Shown here: piece after piece, positions 16,881-27,665 of the stretch | Layout of the letters: every line of letters begins with the position of its first letter | Numbering within the stretch: the first letter of the stretch is position 1 | Assembly: GCF_000702605.1 (NCBI RefSeq) | Contig: NZ_JNIR01000001.1 | Coordinates: 1,850,501 to 1,914,500, forward strand | Length of the DNA stretch: 64,000 nt | DNA from: Exiguobacterium acetylicum DSM 20416 | GTDB lineage: Bacteria; Bacillota; Bacilli; Exiguobacteriales; Exiguobacteriaceae | Reading direction: 5' to 3' | Program-made: the position numbers and the translations under genes | Notes under the pieces: model-generated | Seen by the model: the letters and a program-made list of their open reading frames with translations, nothing else | Database searches by the model: none | What the model was told of the DNA's origin: nothing

Positions 16881-17993
16881 TTAACGTTCTTCGATGGACA
16901 CGTATGTCCGGTGCGTTTCACCCGTGTAGTCTGCACGCGGGCGAATCAGACGGTTATCGCTATACTGCTCTAAAATGTGCGCCAACCAACCTGACATCCG
17001 ACTTACTGCAAAGATTGGAGTGAATAGTTCTGTATCAAGTCCAAGTGCATGGTACGTAGAAGCGGAATAGAAATCAACATTTGGTTTCAATCCTTTTTCC
17101 GATTGGACGATTTCGTCGATCTTAACTGACATCTCATACCATTTCGGCTCCCCGATTTGAGCAGTCAGCTGACGGCTCATTTCTTGAAGATGCTTCGCAC
17201 GTGGGTCGCCGTCCTTGTAGACACGGTGACCGAAGCCCATGATTTTTTGCTTGTTCTCAAGTTTATTATGAACATACTCGTCAACCTTTTCAACCGAATC
17301 AATTTCTAACAACATCTTCATGACAGCTTCGTTCGCGCCACCGTGAAGTGGTCCTTTTAACGCGCCCATCGCTGCCGTCACACCTGAGTAGACGTCAGAG
17401 AGTGTCGCGACACAAACGCGTGCCGTGAACGTCGAAGCGTTCAACTCGTGATCAGCGTGAAGAACGAGCGCTTGGTTGAAGGCTTTTTCTGCAACTTCCG
17501 TTGGCTCCTCACCCGTCAACATGAACAAGAAGTTTCCTGCGTATGATAGACCTGCTTTAGGTGCAATCGGCTCTTTTCCTTTTTTGATACGGGCGTAAGC
17601 TGTGACGAGTGTTGCGATTTGTGCCTGTAATTTGATGGCTTTAGCGTAATTCGCCTCAGTCGACATATCTTCTGATGTCTCATCGTAAAGCGCGAGTTGA
17701 GAAAGCGCTGTTCGAATCGTCGCCATCGCATTCGCCGACTTCGGTGCTGCCTTCATCGTTTCAAGAACGGCAGTCGCAACCGTTGCTTCGGAAATGAGTG
17801 CTTCCGATAGTTGCTTCAATTCCTCTTCTTTTGGTAGACGGTCGTTCCACAATAAGAAGACGACTTCCTCAAATGAGGCGTGCTCCGCCAAATCATCAAT
17901 CGTATAACCGCCATACGTCAATTGACCATCGATGATCGAACTGATTTTCGATGAAGTCGCGACGATTCCTTCTAAACCTTTAGTTTGCGTCAT
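16881..17993 (-). CDS. citZ: Citrate synthase
   Basis: A 370-residue type II citrate synthase condensing acetyl-CoA and oxaloacetate. The catalytic residues lie in [23 protein letters not shown] and the downstream NVDFYSA. The start [12 protein letters not shown] has AAAGGGGG upstream. It is the first gene of citZ-icd-mdh, with a leader of roughly 130 bases carrying a cre-like site. The length is normal for Bacillota. Confidence 0.96.
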   Translation of the reverse strand: MTQTKGLEGIVATSSKISSIIDGQLTYGGYTIDDLAEHASFEEVVFLLWNDRLPKEEELKQLSEALISEATVATAVLETMKAAPKSANAMATIRTALSQLALYDETSEDMSTEANYAKAIKLQAQIATLVTAYARIKKGKEPIAPKAGLSYAGNFLFMLTGEEPTEVAEKAFNQALVLHADHELNASTFTARVCVATLSDVYSGVTAAMGALKGPLHGGANEAVMKMLLEIDSVEKVDEYVHNKLENKQKIMGFGHRVYKDGDPRAKHLQEMSRQLTAQIGEPKWYEMSVKIDEIVQSEKGLKPNVDFYSASTYHALGLDTELFTPIFAVSRMSGWLAHILEQYSDNRLIRPRADYTGETHRTYVSIEER

Positions 17994-18024
17994 GACAATA
18001 ATCCCCCTTTTTTTCCCCAGAAAT

Positions 18025-18038
18025 TTAAAACGCTTTCA
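18025..18038. promoter_or_regulatory. cre-like site in the citZ leader
   Basis: TTAAAACGCTTTCA (TGAAAGCGTTTTAA on the minus strand) matches the cre consensus with one deviation. It lies inside the transcribed leader, between promoter and citZ ATG, so CcpA could act as a roadblock, as described for B. subtilis citZ. Confidence 0.65.
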
Positions 18039-18047
18039 TTTCCGTAT

Positions 18048-18160
18048 TGAAAAAAAGACGTCCACTCAAGAGTCGTTCCCCATGCTTGTAGCGCTGTACT
18101 CTTGAATAGACCATCTTGTTTCTGCTCTTAGTATAAACAAAATTACCCAAAAAGTGAATG
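18048..18160 (-). promoter_or_regulatory. citZ promoter and hairpin-containing leader
   Basis: Minus strand: TTCACT (18155-18160), 17 bases, TATACT (18132-18137). The leader then forms TCAAGAGT / ACTCTTGA (18066-18105) and, nine bases later, a run of seven T. The spacing is too long for a canonical terminator, so an attenuator is possible but unproven. Confidence 0.5.
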
Positions 18161-18211
18161 AACTTGCATACTATTATCAAAAAATTAATTCAGTTACTTT
18201 GCTGATTCGGC

Positions 18212-18682
18212 TCATCCTGTGAACGCTTTTGCGATGACATCCCACATTCCGATGACGAGCGCCGCGATTCCAGCACCAATCAGTGGACCAACAGGTACTC
18301 CCCGGAAGAGCCCGACGGCGAGAATCGTTCCAGCTAGCAAGGCTGTCGTCACGAGTGGATCTTCTTTCATCAGTCCAACACCGTGTGCTGCGACGATTGC
18401 AACAAAGATTCCTGATAGAAATGAGATGATGCCGATATGTCCCCGAATGCTTTGGAGCAACTCCTTAAAGCCTATATCCCCTGCTGCAATCGGTACAAGA
18501 ATTGCTGCTGTGATCAATGTGACGCCCCACGTGATTCCTTTTGCCTGTAAGGAAGGAAACAGTCTACCATCCAGCCCGATTGCCTTAATGATCAATAGGA
18601 AGGCTGCAGCGATGATCAATGATTTATTTTGTGCGATGACCCCGATGAAGACGAGGGCAATCAAAAAAAGATAAGCTTCCAT
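18212..18682 (-). CDS. ytwI: DUF441 (YtwI) family membrane protein
   Basis: A 156-residue, almost wholly hydrophobic protein with about five predicted membrane helices (starting MEAYLFLIALVFIGVIAQ) and Gly/Ala-rich turns such as RGVPVGPLIGAGIAALVIG. It belongs by sequence character and position to the UPF0756/DUF441 family, whose function is unknown. A GAGGAGG site precedes it. It lies downstream of pyk but beyond a strong terminator, so expression may depend on read-through. It also has an open antisense frame, which I regard as a shadow. Confidence 0.88.
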   Translation of the reverse strand: MEAYLFLIALVFIGVIAQNKSLIIAAAFLLIIKAIGLDGRLFPSLQAKGITWGVTLITAAILVPIAAGDIGFKELLQSIRGHIGIISFLSGIFVAIVAAHGVGLMKEDPLVTTALLAGTILAVGLFRGVPVGPLIGAGIAALVIGMWDVIAKAFTG

Positions 18683-18697
18683 ACGTCCTCCTCATAC

Positions 18698-18733
18698 AAA
18701 AAAAAGACGGACATGACCTAAGTCACGTCCGTC
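18698..18733 (-). terminator. Intrinsic terminator after pyk
   Basis: Minus-strand stem GACGGACGTGAC / GTCATGTCCGTC followed by eight T. It lies between pyk and ytwI. Confidence 0.92.
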
Positions 18734-18742
18734 ATGAATGGA

Positions 18743-20491
18743 TTATGCGTTATATAGTTTACCTGTCAATGGATCGATTGAGATCATTTGACCGTCTTTG
18801 AAGACTGTCAATGCATCTTCGACACCAACGATGACTGGTTTACCGAGTGATGGTCCAACGATTCCAGCGTGGCTTGTCAATCCGCCATCAACTGTGATCA
18901 TCGCTGCAGCCATCTCGATTGCAGGCATCATGTCACGATCAGTTGAGTTCGTAACGAGAATCATGCCTGGCTTTGCTTTCGCGTTCGCTTCTTCAGCGTT
19001 GTTTGCGATGACGACTTCGCCAACGACTCCACGCTCACCGATCCCACGACCGTTTGCGATCTCTTTACCGACGATGTGGATTTTCAACATGTTCGTTGTA
19101 CCAGCAGTCAAAGCAGGGATACCAGCTGAGATGACGACAAGATCACCATCTGTGACGAAACCAGCGTCTTTTGCTGTGTCTGCAGCAAGTGTCAACATAT
19201 CATCCGTGTTGTCTGAAAGATGATCAACGACGATTGGGTACACGCCCCATACGATGTTCAACTGACGTGCGACACGCGCGCTTGGTGTAACCGCAACGAT
19301 GTTCGGCTCCGGACGGTATTTCGAGATACGTGCAGCCGTGTAACCCGATTGTGTCGGAGTCAAGATTGCTTTTGCATCTAAGTTGATCGCAGTGTGCGTA
19401 ACCACTTGAGCGATTGCATCCGTTACTGTGTACTCACTACGCGTCTGACGATCTTTCAACAAGAGCTTGTAGTCGAGCATTTTTTCTGTACGTTTTGCGA
19501 TCGAGTGCATCATTTGGACAGATTCGATTGGGTAGTCCCCTGCTGCTGTCTCACCTGAAAGCATGATTGCATCTGTACCATCAAGAATTGCGTTCGCGAC
19601 GTCTGATGCTTCAGCACGTGTTGGACGTGGGAAACGTTGCATCGAGTCAAGCATTTGTGTTGCTGTAATGACTGGTTTACCGAAGTCGTTACAAAGCTTG
19701 ATCAAGTCTTTTTGAGTTGGCGTGACTTCTTCCGTTGGGATCTCGATACCGAGGTCACCACGCGCTACCATCAAACCGTCCGAAATCGCAAGGATTTCTT
19801 CGATGTTATCGACACCTTCTTGGTTCTCGATTTTTGGGAAGATCTTGATGTGGCTCGCGTTGTTTTTCTCAAGCAATTGACGAATCGCAACGACGTCTGA
19901 CGCACGGCGTACGAAAGATGCCGCGATCAAATCGATATCGCTCTTGATACCGAACTCGATATCAGCGATATCTTTTTCTGTCAAAGCAGGAAGGTTAACC
20001 TTCACGTTTGGCAAGTTAACGCCTTTTTTCGTCTTGATGACGCCTTCGTTTTCGATTGAACAACGAAGCTCACGGTTCGGAAGTTTTTCAGTGACACGAA
20101 GACCGATGAGACCGTCATCAAGCATGATCATCGAACCGACTTCAACATCATCGTAAAGTCCTTCGTATGTGACAGAAAATTTATCTTTCGTTCCGACGAT
20201 TTCATTTGCATCACCACTGACGATGATGACTTCTTGTCCACGTTCGAGAAGCGCTTTTCCTTCTTCAAACGAATGTGTACGGATTTCCGGACCTTTCGTA
20301 TCGAGAAGAATCGTAACGATTTTGTTTGCTTCTTCTGCTGCACGACGGATATCCGTGATACGTGCACCATGTTCTTCATAATCGCCGTGTGAGAAGTTCA
20401 AACGAGCGACGTTCATACCTGCTTCAATCATTTCTGGAAGACGTTTTTCTGACGCCGGTCCAATCGTACATACAATTTTAGTTCTACGCAT
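18743..20491 (-). CDS. pyk: Pyruvate kinase with C-terminal PEP-utiliser domain
   Basis: A 582-residue glycolytic enzyme making pyruvate and ATP from PEP. It starts [15 protein letters not shown]. The catalytic core contains [14 protein letters not shown] and [12 protein letters not shown], with [10 protein letters not shown] after the B domain. Beyond residue 475 there is the extra domain found in Bacillus/Geobacillus enzymes, with the phosphohistidine-like motif [11 protein letters not shown]. The upstream 15 in-frame codons are rejected because the AGGAGG lies just before 20491. It follows pfkA in the same operon. Confidence 0.96.
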   Translation of the reverse strand: MRRTKIVCTIGPASEKRLPEMIEAGMNVARLNFSHGDYEEHGARITDIRRAAEEANKIVTILLDTKGPEIRTHSFEEGKALLERGQEVIIVSGDANEIVGTKDKFSVTYEGLYDDVEVGSMIMLDDGLIGLRVTEKLPNRELRCSIENEGVIKTKKGVNLPNVKVNLPALTEKDIADIEFGIKSDIDLIAASFVRRASDVVAIRQLLEKNNASHIKIFPKIENQEGVDNIEEILAISDGLMVARGDLGIEIPTEEVTPTQKDLIKLCNDFGKPVITATQMLDSMQRFPRPTRAEASDVANAILDGTDAIMLSGETAAGDYPIESVQMMHSIAKRTEKMLDYKLLLKDRQTRSEYTVTDAIAQVVTHTAINLDAKAILTPTQSGYTAARISKYRPEPNIVAVTPSARVARQLNIVWGVYPIVVDHLSDNTDDMLTLAADTAKDAGFVTDGDLVVISAGIPALTAGTTNMLKIHIVGKEIANGRGIGERGVVGEVVIANNAEEANAKAKPGMILVTNSTDRDMMPAIEMAAAMITVDGGLTSHAGIVGPSLGKPVIVGVEDALTVFKDGQMISIDPLTGKLYNA

Positions 20492-20556
20492 ATTCCATAA
20501 ACCTCCTACGGTGTTTGGCCAAGTTCTCTTGTCCATTCCAATCCTATCGACGTTCG

Positions 20557-21552
<996 letters not shown>

Positions 21553-21672
21553 CTAAAATAGCACGTTGTTTTCTTGTTTTACAACAGGGCAGATTGCATA
21601 AACTTTCACTTGGTTTTTCATCACCGATTCCGGAAATGAGGAATATCAATCATGATAGCGATTACATGGTGC

Positions 21673-22608
21673 TTATGTGCCAATTTGGTGATATTTTTCG
21701 GTCCGCTGATCGATGAGCTCTTCCTTGGTCAAATGAACCAATGATTCGAGTTTCTGTACCAATACAGTTTTTAATTTATCCGCCTGTAATGACACATCGA
21801 GATGTGCGCCTCCGACGACTTCTGGAATGATGGCATCTGCGATCCCGAGTCGTAATAAATCAGGTGCTGTGATCTTCATCGATTCTGCCGCTTTCTCCGC
21901 AAGACTTGCATCTTTCCATAACAATGCTGCAGCACCTTCAGGAGAGATAACGGAATACGTTGAATTCTCGAGCATCAAGAGTTGATCACACACTCCGATT
22001 CCTAAAGCACCACCTGATCCACCTTCACCGATGACGATTGAGATGATTGGAACTGTCATGCCAGCCATCTCAAACAGATTTTTCGCGATGGCCTCACTCT
22101 GACCACGTTCTTCTGCCGCACGTCCTGGATAAGCCCCTTTCGTGTCGATGAACGTGATGATTGGTCGGTTGAATTTCTCCGCTTGTTGCATGAGACGTAG
22201 TGCTTTTCGGTACCCTTCCGGATGTGGCATCCCAAAATTACGACGAATGTTTTCTTTTGTATCTTTTCCGCGTTGATGACCGATGATCGTCACCGGACGA
22301 CCATTCAATGTTCCAATTCCACCAACGATTGCCGCATCATCATACCCATGACGATCGCCATGCAGCTCGATGAAATCTTCACAAATGGATTCAATGTAAT
22401 CGAGTGTCGTTGGACGTTCTGGATGACGTGCCAATTGAACACGATTCCACGCTTTCATATTCCCGTAAATATCGAGTTCTAATCGATGAAGGCGTTCTTC
22501 AAGAAGTTGGAGTTCTTCCTTGAAGTCTAATCCTTGTGTTTCCGCCATATCATGGAGCTCAAGAATTTTTTCGCGTAACGCGATGACTGGTTGGTCAAAT
22601 GGTTGCAT
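21673..22608 (-). CDS. accA: Acetyl-CoA carboxylase carboxyltransferase subunit alpha
   Basis: A 311-residue subunit that, with AccD, transfers carboxyl from carboxybiotin to acetyl-CoA for fatty acid synthesis. The crotonase-fold core contains [36 protein letters not shown] and [13 protein letters not shown]. The start [11 protein letters not shown] at 22608 has GGAGGG upstream and overlaps the accD coding end by 14 bases, so translation is coupled. The two are needed in equal amounts. Confidence 0.96.
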   Translation of the reverse strand: MQPFDQPVIALREKILELHDMAETQGLDFKEELQLLEERLHRLELDIYGNMKAWNRVQLARHPERPTTLDYIESICEDFIELHGDRHGYDDAAIVGGIGTLNGRPVTIIGHQRGKDTKENIRRNFGMPHPEGYRKALRLMQQAEKFNRPIITFIDTKGAYPGRAAEERGQSEAIAKNLFEMAGMTVPIISIVIGEGGSGGALGIGVCDQLLMLENSTYSVISPEGAAALLWKDASLAEKAAESMKITAPDLLRLGIADAIIPEVVGGAHLDVSLQADKLKTVLVQKLESLVHLTKEELIDQRTEKYHQIGT

Positions 22609-23455
22609 GGTTCGTTCCCTCCGCATGTAGCTTTAAGATTCGCGTATAGTACGTTTTCAGATCATGTCGTGATACGACATCGTCCAGTTGACCTGCTTGT
22701 AATAAGAATTCTGCTGTTTGGAAATCTTCCGGTAGTTTTTCACGTATCGTCTGTTCGATGATCCGTCGACCTGCAAACCCGATCAACGCCCCCGGTTCAG
22801 CGATGTTGAAATCACCGAGCATCGCAAAACTTGCTGATACACCGCCGGTCGTCGGATGAGTCATACAAGAAATATAAAGTAATCCAGCATCTGAATGCTG
22901 TTTTAAGAAGAGACTCGATTTCGCCATCTGCATGAGACTAACCATTCCCTCTTGCATCCGTGCTCCACCTGAAGCGGAGAAAATCGTGACAGGTAGACGA
23001 TGTTTCGTTGCGTAACGAACCGCTTCGGAAATCGCAGCACCAACCGCTGCCCCCATCGAGCCCATCCGGAATCGTGCATCCATGACACAAGCGACGAGTG
23101 GGTGACCATTCACATTCCCGACGCCACAGACGATCGCTTCCTCAAGACCCGTTCTGACTTGGTCGCCCTTTAATTTTTCCGGGTAATCTTGAAATCCGAG
23201 AGGATCCGCTTGAACTGCCGGTAAGTCAAAATACGTCACCGAACCTTCATCGAATAATTGTGTAAAACGTTCTTGCGCGGTCAACGGGTGATGATACCCA
23301 CATGAACAGACACGTAAGTTCGCCTCCAGTTGTTTCGTATATTGGATTAATTTACATTTCGGACATTTCGTCATTAGGCCAACCGGCACATCGACACGCT
23401 GCTCCTTCGAAGTCAGCGTGACGAACTTTTTAGGTTTTCGAAAAAATGCTTGCAC
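22595..23455 (-). CDS. accD: Acetyl-CoA carboxylase carboxyltransferase subunit beta
   Basis: A 286-residue partner of AccA. The N-terminal zinc ribbon is complete (CPKCKL and CSCGYH). The carboxyltransferase core has [28 protein letters not shown] and the acyl-CoA pocket [15 protein letters not shown]. It lies 21 bases after the GntR gene and overlaps accA, so the three form one transcription unit. Confidence 0.96.
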   Translation of the reverse strand: MQAFFRKPKKFVTLTSKEQRVDVPVGLMTKCPKCKLIQYTKQLEANLRVCSCGYHHPLTAQERFTQLFDEGSVTYFDLPAVQADPLGFQDYPEKLKGDQVRTGLEEAIVCGVGNVNGHPLVACVMDARFRMGSMGAAVGAAISEAVRYATKHRLPVTIFSASGGARMQEGMVSLMQMAKSSLFLKQHSDAGLLYISCMTHPTTGGVSASFAMLGDFNIAEPGALIGFAGRRIIEQTIREKLPEDFQTAEFLLQAGQLDDVVSRHDLKTYYTRILKLHAEGTNHATI

Positions 23456-23476
23456 GTTCAGTTCCCCCTTGTCATC

Positions 23477-23995
23477 CTATGGGCGGTTCAAGAGTTGTTC
23501 CCGTTCCGCCTGCGTATAGAGTTCCCCTTGACCGAAGCTTTTATGGAAGGCATTGACTTGTCGCCAGATTCGTTCAAACAAATCGTTATCGACTGTCTGA
23601 ATCAACGTTTCACGAAACGCAACATCGGATGAAACGACTGGTGCAAGCACCGAAAGGTCATCCAGCTGCGCGAGCGCTGCTTGCTCAAGCAAGCGAAGCG
23701 TTCCTGCCAAGTCTTCGAACTTCGAATCGCCAGTCACTAAGAATTGAGCGATGATTTGAATATAGGTATGATCGTCACGATTCAATAGAAAGCTTCCGCC
23801 TCCATGTCGTGTCTCGACGATCCCTAAATAAGCGAGCGTCCGTAATGCTTCTCGTACGGACGGTCGACTGATGGATAGTCGTTCTGCCAGTTCCCGTTCT
23901 GATGGAATACGGTCTCCTGGAACTAATCCATCTTGTTCGATCATCAATTTAATCGCCGCGATATTGGCTTCAAACGCATTTCGTTTCTTCTCCAT
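23477..23995 (-). CDS. GntR-family (FadR/FCD-like) regulator heading the accDA operon, short form
   Basis: A 172-residue regulator. The winged helix is clear (LVPGDRIPSERELAERLSISRPSVREALRTL, quoted in parts: PGDRIPSERELAERL and SRPSVREALRTL), followed by a wing ending RHGGGSFLL. The C-terminal half begins like an FCD ligand domain (LRLLEQAALAQL), but the protein is 40-60 residues shorter than usual. The expected D..FH metal motif reads DVAFRETL, so the metal site seems lost. A 15-base perfect palindrome lies directly upstream. The place before accD suggests control of malonyl-CoA supply. The ligand is unknown. Confidence 0.82.
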   Translation of the reverse strand: MEKKRNAFEANIAAIKLMIEQDGLVPGDRIPSERELAERLSISRPSVREALRTLAYLGIVETRHGGGSFLLNRDDHTYIQIIAQFLVTGDSKFEDLAGTLRLLEQAALAQLDDLSVLAPVVSSDVAFRETLIQTVDNDLFERIWRQVNAFHKSFGQGELYTQAEREQLLNRP

Positions 23996-24048
23996 ATCGA
24001 TACGGCACCACCTTTCTGACCCTTCAGTCGGTTGCTTTAATCGGTGGC

Positions 24049-24063
24049 ATTGGTCAGACCAAT
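24049..24063. promoter_or_regulatory. Palindromic GntR operator upstream of the gntR-accDA operon
   Basis: ATTGGTCAGACCAAT is a perfect 15-base palindrome of the TGGT-N3-ACCA type bound by FadR/PdhR-like GntR proteins. On the minus strand it lies just after a TTATAATAA -10-like element and before the regulator start, consistent with autoregulation. Confidence 0.75.
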
Positions 24064-24097
24064 TACCCCTTATTATAACAAATCTTATTACCTAGTA

Positions 24098-27000
24098 CTA
24101 GTTTGAGCGGGGGACATTTTTCAGGACGACATGATCCTCGCCAAACCGAATACGTAGCCGAGCTAGTAATTCCTCATCATGCTGCACTGCATAAAGCGGC
24201 GGTAACGATTTCGTCTCGCGTGAATCCGCGTAGCGAACGACGACTGGAATATCGCCTGGTGCTGCTTCTAGCAACTGTTCGAGTGCGGCCAACTCATTTT
24301 TTGATGTTAACTTGACGAACAGCACATCTTGTCCAAGTGGACGGAGCCGTTCCAAAATGAACTGACGCTCCCCTTCGCGATCTTGCACCTTTAGTTCAAT
24401 CAGTAAGACGTTCCCTAAATAAAGCGATCGACGGAATCGTTCATATTGATTCGGGAAGACGACGACCTCTTCATTAGAATACCCGTCGACTGCCTGAATA
24501 ACTGCCATCGTTTGACCACGTTTCGTCTTGAACTCTCGAATCTGATCAATATAACAGACTAAATAATGTGTTTCCGAGCCGACGCCAAGATCATGGAAAT
24601 AAGCAGATTCAACCGGTGCTTTCATTGCTGTCGTTAATGGCGAATACGTCAACCAGAATCCAAGCGCTTCCCGTTCTAATCGTGCCCAGTCGGAATCACT
24701 TCGTTTCGATGACTTCTGTGTCCGGCGTTTCCCGAGAATTGCTAATTCGTCTGGAAGTAATGTATTCGACGACTCGGTGAAATACTCAAGTACCTCTTGT
24801 TCGGCGAGCCCGCGATCGCCGTGCGTCGCTCGATCTAGCGCACCACTGTAGAGTAACAATTCAATTTTTGCGCGCTCCTTCTTGCCCCATCCGACGTGGG
24901 TTAACAGATCAGCAATCGTCGCCGTATGCTTCGACGCGTCCTTTACACGCTCGAATTCTCGCTCAGAAATACCTTTAATCACATGGATACCGAGACGAAT
25001 TCCTTTGCCCTCTAACGAAGAACGGTAATCTGAAATCCAGACATCCGGCGAGTGGACAGGAAGACGTCGTTCACGCATCAATCGGACGAGACGCTCCGGT
25101 TGTTCGACCGAGACAAGCAAGAAAATGTGCGGAAAATGCGCTTTGATATATCCAAGGGCATAACTAATTTTTGAATAGGCGACCGCATGGCTTCGGTTGA
25201 ATCCATACCCAGCAAATCGCTCGATTTGTTCATAGAGTGATTGTGCGATTGCATCATCGAATCCATTCGACTTTGCTCCTTCGAGAAAACGAATCCGTTC
25301 CCGTTCGAGCGAATCCGTACTTTTCTTAGAAATTGCACGCCGTAATAAATCTGCTTGTGCCAGTGTAAATCCAGCCACTCGACGGGTGATTTCCATGACT
25401 TGCTCTTGATAGACGATGATGCCATACGTTGGTGAAAGGACGTCTTCTAAAACGGGATGCAACATTTGATAAGGTTGACCGGCTTTTCGTTTCGCGTACA
25501 GATCAATGAATTTCATTGGTCCTGGACGATAGAGTGACATCGTTGCTACCAAATCCTCGAACCGATTTGGTTTGACTTCGCGTAACGTCTGTTTCATACC
25601 TGTCGACTCGAATTGGAAAATATCATCCGTCTCAGCGCGGGCAAAGACTTGGAATGTTGCACGATCTTCCTCTGGAATTTGCGTGAGCGTAAAGGATGGC
25701 TGTTCTCGACGAATCAATTCTTCCATCCGACGCAAACGACTGAGATTTCGTAATCCTAACAAGTCAATTTTTAACAATCCTTGACGCTCCAACGCCTGCA
25801 TCAGGAACTGCGTCACATACCGTTCATTTGGTCCCGTTTCAACAGGTGTCGTCTCGACGAGCAGTTCAGATCCAATGACGACACCAGCCGCGTGAACCGA
25901 ACGTTGTCGCGGGAGACTCTCGACCGCTTGTGCCAATTGCAACAGTTGCCGGCGCTTTTCGCTTCCAGAGAACCAACGATATGTCTGTTTATTTTGTTCG
26001 ATCCCTTGTAATGTCGTTGATTTTCCAAGCTGTTTGACTGCAGCATCTAACTCATCTTTCGAAAACTCTAGCGTCCGTCCGACGTCTCGAAGAGCGGCTT
26101 TGGCACCGAGCGTCGACAATGTACCGATTTGAGCAACGTGATCTTTTCCGTAACGCATCACGAGATCCTCTAATACTTCTTCGCGTCGTTCGTCTTCGAT
26201 ATCGATATCGATATCAGGCATCGAAATCCGCTCGGGGTTCAAGAATCGTTCGAATAGTAATCCATATTTCAATGGATCCACCGTCGTAATTCCAAGCGCA
26301 TAACTGACAAGTGATCCAGCTGCTGAGCCTCGACCAGGTCCAACGAAGATACCTTTCGCTTTTGCGCTACGTACGAGTTCTTCAACGATTAAGAAGTAAT
26401 CGGCAAATCCCGTCTTATCGATGACTGATAGTTCATAAGCGAGACGTTCCCGTGCCGCTTCACTTTCATGACCATGTGCCAGTAAACCTTCCTCAGCACG
26501 TTTCCGTAACAACGCATTCGAGTCTTCCGCAATACGTGGAAGTGGACGTTGTTGATAAGGTAATTCTAAGCGTTCAGATGTCGTCGCAAACTGCTCCGCC
26601 ATCGTAATTTCTCGCTCGGTAAAGTCTTCGAGTAACTCTTCCCGGGTCTTTAAATGCATCAGACGATCTGTCTTTTGGTCTTGGAACGTCGTCGCTTCAC
26701 CAATCGCACGTATTGCTTGATACGCTGGCGCTTCATCTCGACGAAGATAACGAACAGGATCGACTGGTACAGTCTCAACACCAAGTGCTGCTGCTACTTC
26801 GCGGTAACGCGTGCGACTCTCTCGTTCGACCGTTGAACGACTAGAGGTTACTCCCATATATGTACGCGCTCCTTGAACGTGTCCCATCCATTGAACGAAG
26901 GAACGACGTAGACGCGTCGCATCTTCAGATGCTTGACGCAGTGGAACGAGGACCGCGATCAGTGATGAAACTTCAGTCTCCCCCTGTCGACTGGCTAGTC

Positions 27001-27259
27001 GATACAGTTGACGCAGTCCATCAGAAGAAAAAGCAAACCATAAGATACAAAATTCTTCTTCTTCGATTCGTTGCTCCCATCCGACGATCGGCTGCATATT
27101 TCGACGTTGACATGCATCGATGAATGCGGGAACTCCTGTTAATGTCGTTTCACAGATGACCGCTCGTCCGATGTGTCGACGGACTAGTTCATCAAGATAA
27201 GGCTCGATTCGAACTAAACTCTGCAATGGACTAAACTGCGTCCGAACATTTATATGCAT
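24098..27259 (-). CDS. dnaE: DNA polymerase III alpha subunit, DnaE type
   Basis: A 1053-residue family C polymerase; in Bacillota DnaE works beside PolC, mostly extending RNA primers. The catalytic acidic motif MPDIDIDIEDERREEV lies near residue 345, GPGRGSAAGSLVSYALGI before it and YGFNRSHAVAYS after it. The C-terminus has an OB-fold region (MAVIQAVDGYSNEEVVVFP). The N-terminal PHP domain is degenerate: the usual HxH metal motif is replaced by HINVRTQF, so it should not bind metals. The protein is somewhat shorter than in Bacillus. Confidence 0.95.
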   Translation of the reverse strand: MHINVRTQFSPLQSLVRIEPYLDELVRRHIGRAVICETTLTGVPAFIDACQRRNMQPIVGWEQRIEEEEFCILWFAFSSDGLRQLYRLASRQGETEVSSLIAVLVPLRQASEDATRLRRSFVQWMGHVQGARTYMGVTSSRSTVERESRTRYREVAAALGVETVPVDPVRYLRRDEAPAYQAIRAIGEATTFQDQKTDRLMHLKTREELLEDFTEREITMAEQFATTSERLELPYQQRPLPRIAEDSNALLRKRAEEGLLAHGHESEAARERLAYELSVIDKTGFADYFLIVEELVRSAKAKGIFVGPGRGSAAGSLVSYALGITTVDPLKYGLLFERFLNPERISMPDIDIDIEDERREEVLEDLVMRYGKDHVAQIGTLSTLGAKAALRDVGRTLEFSKDELDAAVKQLGKSTTLQGIEQNKQTYRWFSGSEKRRQLLQLAQAVESLPRQRSVHAAGVVIGSELLVETTPVETGPNERYVTQFLMQALERQGLLKIDLLGLRNLSRLRRMEELIRREQPSFTLTQIPEEDRATFQVFARAETDDIFQFESTGMKQTLREVKPNRFEDLVATMSLYRPGPMKFIDLYAKRKAGQPYQMLHPVLEDVLSPTYGIIVYQEQVMEITRRVAGFTLAQADLLRRAISKKSTDSLERERIRFLEGAKSNGFDDAIAQSLYEQIERFAGYGFNRSHAVAYSKISYALGYIKAHFPHIFLLVSVEQPERLVRLMRERRLPVHSPDVWISDYRSSLEGKGIRLGIHVIKGISEREFERVKDASKHTATIADLLTHVGWGKKERAKIELLLYSGALDRATHGDRGLAEQEVLEYFTESSNTLLPDELAILGKRRTQKSSKRSDSDWARLEREALGFWLTYSPLTTAMKAPVESAYFHDLGVGSETHYLVCYIDQIREFKTKRGQTMAVIQAVDGYSNEEVVVFPNQYERFRRSLYLGNVLLIELKVQDREGERQFILERLRPLGQDVLFVKLTSKNELAALEQLLEAAPGDIPVVVRYADSRETKSLPPLYAVQHDEELLARLRIRFGEDHVVLKNVPRSN

Positions 27260-27405
27260 CTTCCATTCTCCTTTCTCTTCTGATGGAGGTTTTTAAAAGT
27301 TTTCAGAACATTCATATCTAACTGACTCAAGTACTCGCCATCTGATTTATTATTCGCTACAATAAGTATAGAAATATCATGACGGGTACGGAAGGAGCGT
27401 TTCTC

Positions 27406-27600
27406 ATGATTTTGAATCGCAGTCAAATCGCACGTGAAAAAGTCGAACAACTAAAGCTCGGTGTTACCGCTTTTACTGAAACGGAAGAAATCGCTGAGAA
27501 GATTCGCAAATCTGTCGCTGAACTTCAACTGAATGTCATTGAAGACCACACAGATCGTGGCGTTTGGTTCATTCCGCAAGACGAAACAAAGACGCAATAA
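27406..27600 (+). CDS. Small hypothetical protein
   Basis: A 64-residue soluble, charged protein (MILNRSQIAREKVEQLKLG...) predicted to be mainly helical with a final strand GVWFIPQD. A strong ribosome site GGAAGGAG lies eight bases before the ATG and a terminator follows immediately, so it looks like a real single gene between divergent dnaE and convergent nrnA. I do not recognise the family. Its promoter must lie in the 140-base gap to dnaE. Confidence 0.7.
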   Translation: MILNRSQIAREKVEQLKLGVTAFTETEEIAEKIRKSVAELQLNVIEDHTDRGVWFIPQDETKTQ

Positions 27601-27605
27601 GCGTA

Positions 27606-27662
27606 AAAAGGCTGTTCGCTTCGCTTCCTCTATGAGAGGAGTGAGACCGAGCAGCCTTTTTC
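27606..27662. terminator. Bidirectional terminator between the small gene and nrnA
   Basis: AAAAAGGCTGTTCG ... CGAGCAGCCTTTTT forms a long imperfect stem with A and T runs at both ends, enclosing an inner CCTCT/AGAGG pair. It separates convergent genes. Confidence 0.82.
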
Positions 27663-27665
27663 CGT

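Noticed and set aside
18219-18674. A 151-codon plus-strand frame opposite ytwI
   Set aside because: Fully antisense to a recognisable DUF441 gene, low-complexity composition, no ribosome site.
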